A stretch of 6,388 nt of DNA from Saprospiraceae bacterium. GTDB lineage: Bacteria > Bacteroidota > Bacteroidia > Chitinophagales > Saprospiraceae. Every line of letters begins with the position of its first letter. The stretch's first letter is position 1. A program made the position numbers and the translations under genes. The notes under the pieces are model-generated. The model was not told where the DNA came from. It saw nothing but the letters and a program-made list of their open reading frames with translations, and searched no databases. Positions 1 through 6,100 of this stretch are shown here, one piece after another. Location of the stretch: positions 1 to 6,388 of the forward strand of contig JALVCY010000698.1 of NCBI GenBank assembly GCA_027009605.1, given 5' to 3'.

Positions 1-60
1 AACTAGCGTAGCGAATCAACTTCTTCAACTAGCGAAGCTTGCGAGCGAATCAACTTCTTC
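1..60. repeat. Two degenerate direct repeats with small palindromic inserts
   Basis: Copy 1 is 1-26 and copy 2 is 27-60. Both begin AACTAGCG and end with the same 16 nt, GCGAATCAACTTCTTC. Copy 2 carries 10 nt (35-44) where copy 1 has only TA, making it 8 nt longer. The copy-2 insert creates AGC-GAA-GCT (32-40), a 3-bp hairpin with a GAA loop, and GCT-TGCG-AGC (37-46). Copy 1 contains CTA-GCG-TAG (3-11). Read on the minus strand, the sequence divides into phrases that start TTGA and end AG, as in the array downstream of lon. The block may continue upstream of the window. No coding potential is seen here. Confidence 0.75.
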
Positions 61-77
61 AACTTTCTCAACTAACA

Positions 78-112
78 GAATATCGAATATCGAATGCCGA
101 ATATCGAATGAT
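78..112. repeat. 7-bp tandem repeat, GAATATC type, five copies
   Basis: Five consecutive heptamers start at 78, 85, 92, 99 and 106: GAATATC, GAATATC, GAATGCC, GAATATC, GAATGAT. On the other strand they read as ATTCGAT/ATTCGGC-type words. The tract follows the left-edge repeats after the short linker AACTTTCTCAACTAACA. It lies in the parE upstream region, about 120 bp before the promoter-like box, so a regulatory role is conceivable but nothing shows one. Confidence 0.8.
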
Positions 113-140
113 GAAGTAAAAAGCAACCCACTCCGAAGCC

Positions 141-179
141 AAAGACCAAAAGCAGCTTGCTGCGCCCTAAAGACCAAAA
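141..179. repeat. Hairpin GCAGC-TT-GCTGC between two AAAGACCAAAA copies
   Basis: The 11-nt phrase AAAGACCAAAA occurs at 141-151 and 169-179. Between them is a perfect 5-bp inverted repeat, GCAGC (152-156) and GCTGC (159-163), with a 2-nt centre, then GCCCT. A 2-nt loop is too tight for a hairpin using all five pairs, so as RNA or single-stranded DNA it would open one pair, or it could act as a duplex palindrome. It is another example here of a constant phrase flanking a short palindrome. Confidence 0.6.
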
Positions 180-229
180 AACCAAATCATTGCAAAATAA
201 AACCAAAAACATTTATAAATAATTTTACG

Positions 230-237
230 TATATTTG
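230..237 (+). promoter_or_regulatory. Putative -7 promoter box for parE (TATATTTG)
   Basis: TATATTTG fits the Bacteroidota primary-sigma -7 consensus TAnnTTTG exactly. It lies 26 bp before the parE ATG, which would give a leader of only about 20 nt. No good -33 TTTG is seen at the usual spacing of about 17-23 bp; the closest is TTTA at 212-215, 14 bp upstream of the box. The area between box and start is A-rich (AAAAGAAAGAA), as is common for ribosome entry in this phylum, with no clear Shine-Dalgarno motif. Confidence 0.5.
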
Positions 238-263
238 CATTTCAAAAGAAAGAACTCGAGAAG

Positions 264-2141
264 ATGGCAAAAACAACCTATTCAGAAGAAAATATTCGCT
301 CCTTAGATTGGCGCGAACACATACGCATGCGTCCCGGCATGTACATCGGAAAGCTGGGAGACGGCTCCACCCCCGACGACGGTATCTATGTCCTGCTCAA
401 AGAAGTATTTGACAACTCCATCGACGAATTCGTCATGGGCAACGGACGGGAAATAGAAGTCACCATCCAAGACGGAGTCGTCGAAGTGCGGGATTACGGA
501 CGCGGAATCCCCTTGGGAAAAGTAGTCGATTGTGTCTCCAAAATCAATACAGGCGGAAAATACGATTCCAAGGCCTTTAAGAAATCAGTCGGTCTAAACG
601 GGGTCGGTACTAAGGCCGTCAATGCCCTTTCGGACTTCTTCTTAGTCAGTTCTTTTCGGGAAGGAAAAGAAAAAACTGCTGAATTTAACCAAGGAGAAAT
701 CACCGCCAATAAAAAAATCGCCAAGTCCAAAGAACGAAACGGCACGCTCATCCGGTTCAAACCCGATTCCGGTCTATTCAAAAACTATCGCTTTGTCAAT
801 GAATATGTCGAGAATCTACTTTGGAATTATGCCTATCTGAATTCCGGCCTAAAAATCCGCTTCAACGGCAAAATCCTACAATCCAAAAACGGACTAAAAG
901 ACCTTTTGGAGCGTAAAAACCAATCCGAGCACTTTCGCTATCCCATTATTCACCTCAAGGGAGATGATATCGAAATGGCCATCACCCACGGGGAGCATTA
1001 CGGTGAGCAATATTATTCCTTCGTCAATGGCCAACACACCACCCAAGGCGGGACGCACCTCAATGCGTTTAAAGAAGTCTATGTCAAGACGATACGGGAT
1101 CATTACGGCAAAAATTTTGACACCAAAGACGTGAGAAGCTCCATTATTGCCGCCGTCAGCATCCGGATTGAAGACCCCGTTTTTGAGTCCCAGACCAAAA
1201 CAAGATTAGGCTCTACCAATATCTCTGCCGACCCGAATTCTCCGACTATCCGTACTTGGATGTTGGATTTTATGCGCAAGGATTTAGACAATTATTTGCA
1301 TAAATTTCCGGAGACTAAAGACGCATTGCTTAAGCGGATTGTCCAATCTGAAAAAGAACGGAAAGAAATTGCCGGCATCAAAAAAATAGCGAATACCAGA
1401 GCCAAAGCCGCCAAAATCCACAACAAAAAACTTCGGGATTGCAAGTACCATTTTGACAAAAAGGGCCCTGAAGAAAAGGTACAAAATACCACTATTTTTA
1501 TTACGGAAGGGGACTCGGCAAGCGGTTCGATTACCAAGGCAAGGGATGTGGACACGCAGGCCGTATTTAGCTTGCGCGGAAAACCATTGAATTGCTACGG
1601 CATGAGCAAGAAAATCGTCTATAAAAACGAAGAGCTCAACCTGCTCCAACACGCCCTGAATATCGAAGACGGTATCGAAAACTTGCGCTACAACAAAGTC
1701 GTCATTGCCACCGATGCCGATGTCGATGGGATGCATATCCGGCTATTGTTATTGACCTTTTTCTTACAGTTTTTTCCGGATTTGATACGGGAAGGGCATT
1801 TATTCATTTTGGATACGCCCTTATTTCGCGTAAGAGACAAGAAAAAGACCTTCTATTGTTTTAGCGAACAAGAAAAACAGGAGGCCATTCAACAATTAAG
1901 GGGCAAGGCCGAAGTCACACGATTCAAAGGATTAGGAGAGATTTCCCCCAATGAATTTGAAGATTTCATTAACGAAAATATGCGCTTGGATCCCGTAAAC
2001 ATGGTGGAAGGAGACAGCATTGATGCCATCTTGGAATATTATATGGGCAAAAACTCCCCCAAAAGGCAAGAGTTTATCATTAATAACCTAAAGGTGGAAA
2101 TTGATGCCGTGGAAGATGAAGAAGAGTTGGCGGAAGTCTAA
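264..2141 (+). CDS. parE: DNA topoisomerase IV subunit B (ParE)
   Basis: This is the ATPase and TOPRIM subunit of a type IIA topoisomerase. With ParC it passes one DNA duplex through another to decatenate replicated chromosomes and relax supercoils. At 625 aa it has the family length. The N-terminal GHKL ATPase domain shows E47, N51 and D54 (EVFDNSID), D77 with GRGIP at 79-83, and the glycine-rich lid GLNGVGTKA at 110-118. The transducer domain carries QTK at 310-312, followed by TRLGS. The TOPRIM domain shows EGDSASG (415-421), DADVDG (484-489) and KGLGE (555-559), and the tail YYMGKNSPKRQEFI is typical. The opening RMRPGMYIGKLGDGSTPDDGIY resembles Bacteroidota ParE more than GyrB, which normally has a KRPAMYIG-like segment followed by LHHLV. 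The ATG at 264 gives a complete N terminus. All motifs are intact. parC is not next to it; lon follows 240 bp later. Confidence 0.93.
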   Translation: MAKTTYSEENIRSLDWREHIRMRPGMYIGKLGDGSTPDDGIYVLLKEVFDNSIDEFVMGNGREIEVTIQDGVVEVRDYGRGIPLGKVVDCVSKINTGGKYDSKAFKKSVGLNGVGTKAVNALSDFFLVSSFREGKEKTAEFNQGEITANKKIAKSKERNGTLIRFKPDSGLFKNYRFVNEYVENLLWNYAYLNSGLKIRFNGKILQSKNGLKDLLERKNQSEHFRYPIIHLKGDDIEMAITHGEHYGEQYYSFVNGQHTTQGGTHLNAFKEVYVKTIRDHYGKNFDTKDVRSSIIAAVSIRIEDPVFESQTKTRLGSTNISADPNSPTIRTWMLDFMRKDLDNYLHKFPETKDALLKRIVQSEKERKEIAGIKKIANTRAKAAKIHNKKLRDCKYHFDKKGPEEKVQNTTIFITEGDSASGSITKARDVDTQAVFSLRGKPLNCYGMSKKIVYKNEELNLLQHALNIEDGIENLRYNKVVIATDADVDGMHIRLLLLTFFLQFFPDLIREGHLFILDTPLFRVRDKKKTFYCFSEQEKQEAIQQLRGKAEVTRFKGLGEISPNEFEDFINENMRLDPVNMVEGDSIDAILEYYMGKNSPKRQEFIINNLKVEIDAVEDEEELAEV

Positions 2142-2190
2142 GACGGGTTAATTCGACCCTATCTTTCCTGCCAATCTGTCTAAGCTATTG

Positions 2191-2223
2191 CGAGAAATTT
2201 AGCCGACTTGGCTTCTTTTCTCG
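2191..2223 (+). terminator. Candidate intrinsic terminator after parE
   Basis: CGAGAAA (2191-2197) pairs perfectly with TTTCTCG (2217-2223). Inside a symmetric 3x3 internal loop, AGCC (2201-2204) pairs with GGCT (2210-2213) around the loop GACTT. The inner GC stem is followed directly by TTCTTTT, which resembles a short U-tract. It lies about 50 bp beyond the parE stop and is the best terminator candidate in the gap. A weaker GGGT/ACCC stem (2145-2148 and 2156-2159) lies directly after the stop but has no T run. Confidence 0.45.
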
Positions 2224-2281
2224 GTACTTTCTCCGGTTTTGGCACGAAAACTCGACTGGCATAATCATTGAGCTTCTTTTT

Positions 2282-2381
2282 CCCGAAAGGGTGTAGTAAA
2301 TTTAGCGACATTTTGTCGGGTGGAGATAATATCCAAAATCACCCAAATTCTTGACCAAAATACGGCTTTCGCCGAAAATAT
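2282..2381 (+). other. lon upstream region with several small hairpins
   Basis: This stretch has no gene. In order it holds CCC-GAAA-GGG (2282-2291), CGACA-TTT-TGTCG (2306-2318), GGGTG (2318-2322) pairing with CACCC (2340-2344), and CGGC-TTTC-GCCG (2363-2374), which ends 7 nt before the lon ATG. TAAATTTA at 2297-2304 matches the TAnnTTTG -7 box except for its last base and is the only weak promoter candidate. No CIRCE element (the TTAGCACTC/GAGTGCTAA heat-shock operator) is present. The hairpins could shape a leader RNA, but each is short and could be chance. Confidence 0.35.
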
Positions 2382-4790
2382 ATGTTTGACAACTTTAATG
2401 AATTACACCTCTTAGAAGACGAGCCGGAAATGATTTCTTTGTTTAATCTTGATGAAGATGATGATTCCCAAAGCAAGGAGATTTTTCCTGATACAGTACC
2501 TGTCTTGGCTCTAAAAAATACGGTGCTTTTCCCCGGAATAGTTTCTCCGATCAATATTGGTCGAGACAAATCTGTCAAAGCTGTCGAAAAAGCCTATGCC
2601 GACAACAAATATATTGCCGTGCTGGCGCAAAAGGATGGATTGGTTGCAGAGCCTACGGCCGACGACTTGTTCAAAATTGGAACACTGGCTGTTGTCGAAC
2701 GCATGTTGACCATGCCGGATGGAAGTAAAACCGCCATTATCCGCGGTAAAAAAAGATTTACACTCAAAAAATTAACTCAGATAAATCCATATCTGGAAGG
2801 GGTCATTGTCCCGCGTGAGTACGAACCACATCTCAACAGCCCGGCATTTCAGGCCATGATTTCCAGTATCAAGGACAAAGCGAAAGAAATTATTGATCTT
2901 TCGCCCAATATTCCGAATGATGCCATGTTCATGCTTCGCAATATTACCATCGATAGTTTTTTATTGAATTTTATTGCGTCCAACCTAAGCACCACCGTAG
3001 AAGTAAAACAGGACATCCTGAATTTTGACGATTTGGAAGAAAAGGCTCAATTCATTTTTAACCAAATGGACAACGAGCTAAAAATCCTACGTCTAAAATC
3101 CAAAATCGAAGGCAAAGTTCGCGGTGATATTGACAAACAACAACGGGATTTCTTCCTGAATCAGCAGTTAAAAACCATTCAAGAAGAACTGGGGCAAAAT
3201 CCGCAGCAAGAGCAATTTGACCAACTCGAAGCCAGAGCCAAAGAAAAAAAATGGCCGGAAAACGTAAAAAATGCATTCTTCAAAGAGTTGCAAAGGATTA
3301 AGCGGACACCACCCCAAATGGCCGAGTTTTCTAATGGCTTAAGTTATTTGGAATTAATGCTGGATTTGCCTTGGCATGAATATACGGAAGATAATTTTGA
3401 CCTGCAAAAAGTCAAAAAGGTATTAGATGCCGATCATTATGGTCTAGAAAAAGTCAAAGAGCGTGTATTGGAGCATTTGGCCGTCTTAAAGCTAAAAGGC
3501 GACATGAAAGCACCCATTTTGTGCCTTTGGGGGCCGCCGGGAGTCGGTAAGACTTCACTCGGCATGTCCATCGCCCGTGCATTAAACCGCAAGATGGCAC
3601 GTATATCCTTGGGCGGATTGCACGATGAATCAGAGATTCGGGGGCATCGCAAAACCTATATCGGTGCCATGCCGGGCAGGATTATTCAATCCCTAAAAAA
3701 GGCTAAATCTTCTAATCCGGTATTTATCTTGGATGAAATTGATAAGGTGGGAGCCGATTTTCGCGGTGATCCATCCTCTGCCCTTTTGGAAGTATTGGAT
3801 CCGGAGCAAAACAAAGAATTTCATGACAACTACTTGGATATCGAGTATGACTTGTCCAAAGTCATGTTTATTGCAACCGCCAACAATATCGGTTCTATCC
3901 AACCTGCACTCCGAGATCGAATGGAGATGATTCACATTAGTGGCTACTCTTTGGAAGAGAAGTTAGAAATTGCCAAAAGGCACATCATCCCGAAGGAGCT
4001 TAAGGAGCATGGACTCAAGAAGTCACAGATAAAAATTCCGGTGGCTGTTTTGCGCAAGCTGATTGGCAACTATACTCGCGAAGCAGGCGTCCGAGCCTTG
4101 CGGCAAAAAATAGCCGGATTGATGCGTTATGCGGCCAAGGAAATAGCGATGAACGACAAAAAAAGTGTCACTATTTCTCTAGAAATGTTGACCGAAATTT
4201 TAGGGCCGGAGCCCTTCCCAAAGGATATTTACAATGAGACCTTGCCTCCCGGTGTTGCGGTTGGTTTGGCTTGGACAAGTGTGGGGGGAGAGATTTTGTT
4301 TATTGAAGCATCCAAAAATCCCGGTGGAGGCAAGCTCACCCTTACAGGAAATTTGGGTAATGTCATGAAGGAATCTGCCACCACAGCTCTTTCCTTTATC
4401 AAAGCACACGCCAAAGACCTAAAAATAGATAGTGAAATTTTCAAATCCACAGATTTGCATATTCACGTACCCGAAGGAGCCATCCCCAAAGACGGTCCGT
4501 CGGCAGGGATTACCATGTTGACGGCCATTACTTCCGCTTTGATAGAGAAGCCCATCAAAAAGCATTTGGCCATGACCGGCGAAATCACCTTGCGGGGAAA
4601 AGTATTACCGGTCGGCGGTATCAAAGAAAAAATTCTAGCGGCCAAGCGCGCCAATATGAAAGAAATCATTCTCTGCAAAGCCAACGAAAAACATGTAGAG
4701 CAAATTGATAAAGCCTACATCAAAGGCCTGAAATTCCATTATGTCGAGCGCATGGAAGAAGTCTTACGAATTGCCTTGGGAATCAAATAA
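2382..4790 (+). CDS. lon: ATP-dependent Lon protease (LonA type)
   Basis: Lon is a cytoplasmic hexameric AAA+ serine protease that unfolds and degrades misfolded and short-lived regulatory proteins. At 802 aa it has the usual LonA length. A short acidic N-terminal tail (about 1-35, with DEDDD at 24-28) precedes the LON substrate-binding domain (about 38-230, starting VPVLALKNTVLFPG) and a helical, coiled-coil-like linker (about 230-310). The AAA+ module has Walker A GPPGVGKT (384-391), Walker B FILDEIDK (448-455), sensor-1 ATANN (498-502) and a sensor-2 region, YTREAGVR (564-571). The C-terminal protease domain has the catalytic Ser707 in PKDGPSAG and Lys750 in GGIKEK; their 43-residue spacing equals that of E. 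coli Ser679/Lys722. All key residues are present. The ATG at 2382 gives a full N terminus and is preceded by AAAATAT, with no Shine-Dalgarno motif. The TAA stop overlaps the first base pairs of the downstream repeat tract. Confidence 0.98.
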   Translation: MFDNFNELHLLEDEPEMISLFNLDEDDDSQSKEIFPDTVPVLALKNTVLFPGIVSPINIGRDKSVKAVEKAYADNKYIAVLAQKDGLVAEPTADDLFKIGTLAVVERMLTMPDGSKTAIIRGKKRFTLKKLTQINPYLEGVIVPREYEPHLNSPAFQAMISSIKDKAKEIIDLSPNIPNDAMFMLRNITIDSFLLNFIASNLSTTVEVKQDILNFDDLEEKAQFIFNQMDNELKILRLKSKIEGKVRGDIDKQQRDFFLNQQLKTIQEELGQNPQQEQFDQLEARAKEKKWPENVKNAFFKELQRIKRTPPQMAEFSNGLSYLELMLDLPWHEYTEDNFDLQKVKKVLDADHYGLEKVKERVLEHLAVLKLKGDMKAPILCLWGPPGVGKTSLGMSIARALNRKMARISLGGLHDESEIRGHRKTYIGAMPGRIIQSLKKAKSSNPVFILDEIDKVGADFRGDPSSALLEVLDPEQNKEFHDNYLDIEYDLSKVMFIATANNIGSIQPALRDRMEMIHISGYSLEEKLEIAKRHIIPKELKEHGLKKSQIKIPVAVLRKLIGNYTREAGVRALRQKIAGLMRYAAKEIAMNDKKSVTISLEMLTEILGPEPFPKDIYNETLPPGVAVGLAWTSVGGEILFIEASKNPGGGKLTLTGNLGNVMKESATTALSFIKAHAKDLKIDSEIFKSTDLHIHVPEGAIPKDGPSAGITMLTAITSALIEKPIKKHLAMTGEITLRGKVLPVGGIKEKILAAKRANMKEIILCKANEKHVEQIDKAYIKGLKFHYVERMEEVLRIALGIK

Positions 4791-4828
4791 CGGTGTAACG
4801 GTATAACGGTATAACGGTATAACGGTAT
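4789..4828. repeat. 8-bp tandem repeat (AACGGTAT)n, five copies, starting in the lon stop codon
   Basis: Five octamers run from 4789: one AACGGTGT and then four AACGGTAT (4797, 4805, 4813, 4821). The first two bases are the last two of the lon TAA. The same octamer recurs between the large units with fewer copies: three at 4991-5014 (ending -TAT, -TAC, -TCT) and two at 5177-5192 (-TAC, -TCT). The copy-number difference is the only length difference between the first two large units. A tract like this can gain or lose copies by slippage. Confidence 0.9.
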
Positions 4829-4830
4829 AA

Positions 4831-5016
4831 CAGGTAGGCAGCCAAGAACTCTTCCTCCTTGAACGCCGAAGGCATTTGAACGTCCGAAGGACAAATTGAA
4901 CGTGCAAAGCACAAGTTGAACGCCATAGGCAATTTGAACGCCCGAAGGGCAAGTTGAACGTGCGAAGCACAAATTGAACCAAAGGTAACTAACGGTATAA
5001 CGGTACAACGGTCTAA
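4831..5016. repeat. Repeat unit A (186 nt) with six mini-hairpins
   Basis: The unit opens with a 28-nt constant header (CAGGTAGGCAGCCAAG to CTCC). TTGAAC spacers follow at 4859, 4876, 4896, 4916, 4934, 4954 and 4974. Between them are six perfect palindromic words: GCC-GAA-GGC, GTCC-GAA-GGAC, GTGC-AAA-GCAC, GCC-ATA-GGC, GCCC-GAA-GGGC and GTGC-GAA-GCAC. It ends with CCAAAGGTAACT and three octamers. By eye it differs from unit B by three substitutions and one octamer. Two of those substitutions form a compensatory pair (T4883 and A4891). No promoter, ORF start or known RNA family was recognised in it. Confidence 0.92.
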
Positions 5017-5194
5017 CAGGTAGGCAGCCAAGAACTCTTCCTCCTTGAACGCCGAAGGCATTTGAACGCCCGAAGGGCAAATTGAACGTGCGAAGCACAA
5101 GTTGAACGCCATAGGCAATTTGAACGCCCGAAGGGCAAGTTGAACGTGCGAAGCACAAATTGAACCAAAGGTAACTAACGGTACAACGGTCTAA
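5017..5194. repeat. Repeat unit B (178 nt) with six mini-hairpins
   Basis: It has the same header as unit A and TTGAAC spacers at 5045, 5062, 5082, 5102, 5120, 5140 and 5160. The palindromic words in order are GCC-GAA-GGC, GCCC-GAA-GGGC, GTGC-GAA-GCAC, GCC-ATA-GGC, GCCC-GAA-GGGC and GTGC-GAA-GCAC. Words 2-3 and 5-6 are identical, so the unit itself seems to contain an older internal duplication with a 58-nt period. The tail is CCAAAGGTAACT and two octamers. Confidence 0.92.
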
Positions 5195-5304
5195 CAGGTA
5201 GGCAGCCAAGAACTCTTCCTCCTTGAACGCCGAAGGCATTTGAACGCCCGAAGGGCAAATTGAACGTGCGAAGCACAAGTTGAACGCCATAGGCAAGTTG
5301 AACC
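5195..5304. repeat. Truncated repeat unit C with four mini-hairpins
   Basis: The first 102 nt (5195-5296) are identical to unit B (5017-5118). TTGAAC spacers are at 5223, 5240, 5260, 5280 and 5298, with the words GCC-GAA-GGC, GCCC-GAA-GGGC, GTGC-GAA-GCAC and GCC-ATA-GGC. Words 5 and 6 are missing and the unit jumps straight to the closing TTGAACC, as expected from recombination between TTGAAC spacers. It is followed by an A-run and ACCGTTACC instead of octamers. Confidence 0.9.
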
Positions 5305-5373
5305 AAAAAAACCGTTACCAAGGAATTAAAAACAAATTTGTGCGTTTTTCCATAGAGAATGCATAAAAAAGGC

Positions 5374-5381
5374 TATTTTTG
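5374..5381 (+). promoter_or_regulatory. Putative -7 promoter box (TATTTTTG)
   Basis: TATTTTTG fits TAnnTTTG exactly and lies 51 bp before the ATG at 5433. TTTG at 5337-5340 is 33 bp upstream of the box, too far for a normal -33 element, and only a T-run (5345-5349) is nearer. The box sits in the unique AT-rich stretch (about 5320-5432) between the repeat block and the gene, where a promoter for this gene would be expected. Confidence 0.45.
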
Positions 5382-5432
5382 ACCGAACGCAAGCATTCCG
5401 TCACCTAAATATTAGCATTGAAACTTGACCTA

Positions 5433-6077
5433 ATGAGATATAACTTTCTGATATTCAGCTTTTTAATTATTGGCAGTATGACTTTAAGTGCCCAAGGTAT
5501 TGTGCCGGATGCCATTCAATTTTCCGGGCTAGTGGTTACCGGCCCTGAAAGTGAGATTATTCCGGTGCCGTATGCGACGATTGCCGTCAAAGGGACTCCG
5601 CGGGGTACTTACGCCAATTATGCCGGATTTTATTCTTTGGTGGTGCGACCGGGAGAAACATTAATTTTTACGGCGATTGGATTTCGTCAACAAGAATATA
5701 CCGTCCCGGACACCATCATCGGCAACAAATTCAACTATGTCCAACGCTTATTGGAAGACACCATCTTATTGCCGGAAGCCGTCGTCTATCCTTGGCCCAG
5801 CAATAAGTTTTTGAAACAAGAATTTCTAGCCATGGATGTGACCAATGACCTGCAAGTCCAAATCCAAGAAAATTTAATGAAAGAGACTTTGGAAAATCTC
5901 CGGATTGCACTGGTTCGTGACCCTCATGAAAACACCAGCTATGCCATGCGCCAAGAAGTAGATAAATTCTACTACCACGGTCAATTGCCCCCAAACTACA
6001 TGTCAATTTTTAATCCAAGCGCTTGGGTCAAATTCTTTCAGGCCATCAAGAATGGAGATTTTAAACGTAAGAAGTAA
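5433..6077 (+). CDS. Exported protein with carboxypeptidase-D-regulatory-like domain
   Basis: No specific function is recognised. From the ATG at 5433 the protein has 214 aa. It begins with a signal peptide (MRYNFLIFSFLIIGSMTLSAQG, written here as MRYNFLIF...SAQG) with likely cleavage near residue 20. A beta-sandwich of the CarboxypepD_reg-like kind follows at about 28-90, with VPYATIAVKGTPRGT, YANYAGFYSLVVRPGETL and FTAIGFRQQEY as characteristic segments. In Bacteroidota such domains occur at the N terminus of TonB-dependent transporters and in stand-alone envelope proteins; here no plug or barrel follows. The rest (about 110-214) is unrecognised, partly helical, and ends in basic FKRKK. An in-frame TTG at 5418 would add five residues (MKLDL), but ATG fits the signal peptide better. 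It follows the repeat block and stands alone on this strand. Confidence 0.85.
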   Translation: MRYNFLIFSFLIIGSMTLSAQGIVPDAIQFSGLVVTGPESEIIPVPYATIAVKGTPRGTYANYAGFYSLVVRPGETLIFTAIGFRQQEYTVPDTIIGNKFNYVQRLLEDTILLPEAVVYPWPSNKFLKQEFLAMDVTNDLQVQIQENLMKETLENLRIALVRDPHENTSYAMRQEVDKFYYHGQLPPNYMSIFNPSAWVKFFQAIKNGDFKRKK

Positions 6078-6100
6078 GGTGCAGCGCGGTGTTGCTCCTG

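Larger units (their letters stand above)
4788..5319. repeat. Whole post-lon repeat block, bounded by short inverted ends
   Basis: This summarises the gap between lon and the next gene. The block runs from the lon stop codon to ACCGTTACC and holds 16 mini-hairpins in three units. GTAACGGT at 4795-4802 and ACCGTTAC at 5311-5318 form an 8-bp perfect inverted pair near its ends. No transposase or target-site duplication was found. The minus strand is open over long stretches, but that follows from the repeats lacking stops in some frames. It may act as a transcription boundary after lon, though this is inference. Confidence 0.75.

Noticed and set aside
494..1736. Minus-strand open frames inside parE
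   Set aside because: They lie wholly within an intact conserved gene, have no recognisable domains and no start signals.
2239..2260. Sigma-54-type promoter upstream of lon
   Set aside because: TTGGCACG fits a -24 element, but the position for the -12 element reads CTCG instead of TTGC, so the required GC is absent.
3058..4684. Other-frame open frames inside lon
   Set aside because: They are shadows of the lon reading frame, without family features.
4739..5296. Long minus-strand open frames (up to 185 codons) over the repeat block
   Set aside because: They are translated repeats. The 178-nt unit period is not a multiple of three, so the frame shifts between units; they also run into the lon coding end and show no independent start signal.
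4831..5304. CRISPR array
   Set aside because: The step is only 17-20 nt, the constant part is six bases, and the variable parts are palindromes that recur in each unit. No cas genes are present.
4788..5319. Insertion sequence
   Set aside because: No transposase gene, no target duplication and only an 8-bp inverted pair, one copy of which belongs to a tandem tract.
5418..5432. TTG start of the exported protein
   Set aside because: It would add only MKLDL before a good signal peptide that begins at the ATG at 5433, and no ribosome-binding motif favours it.
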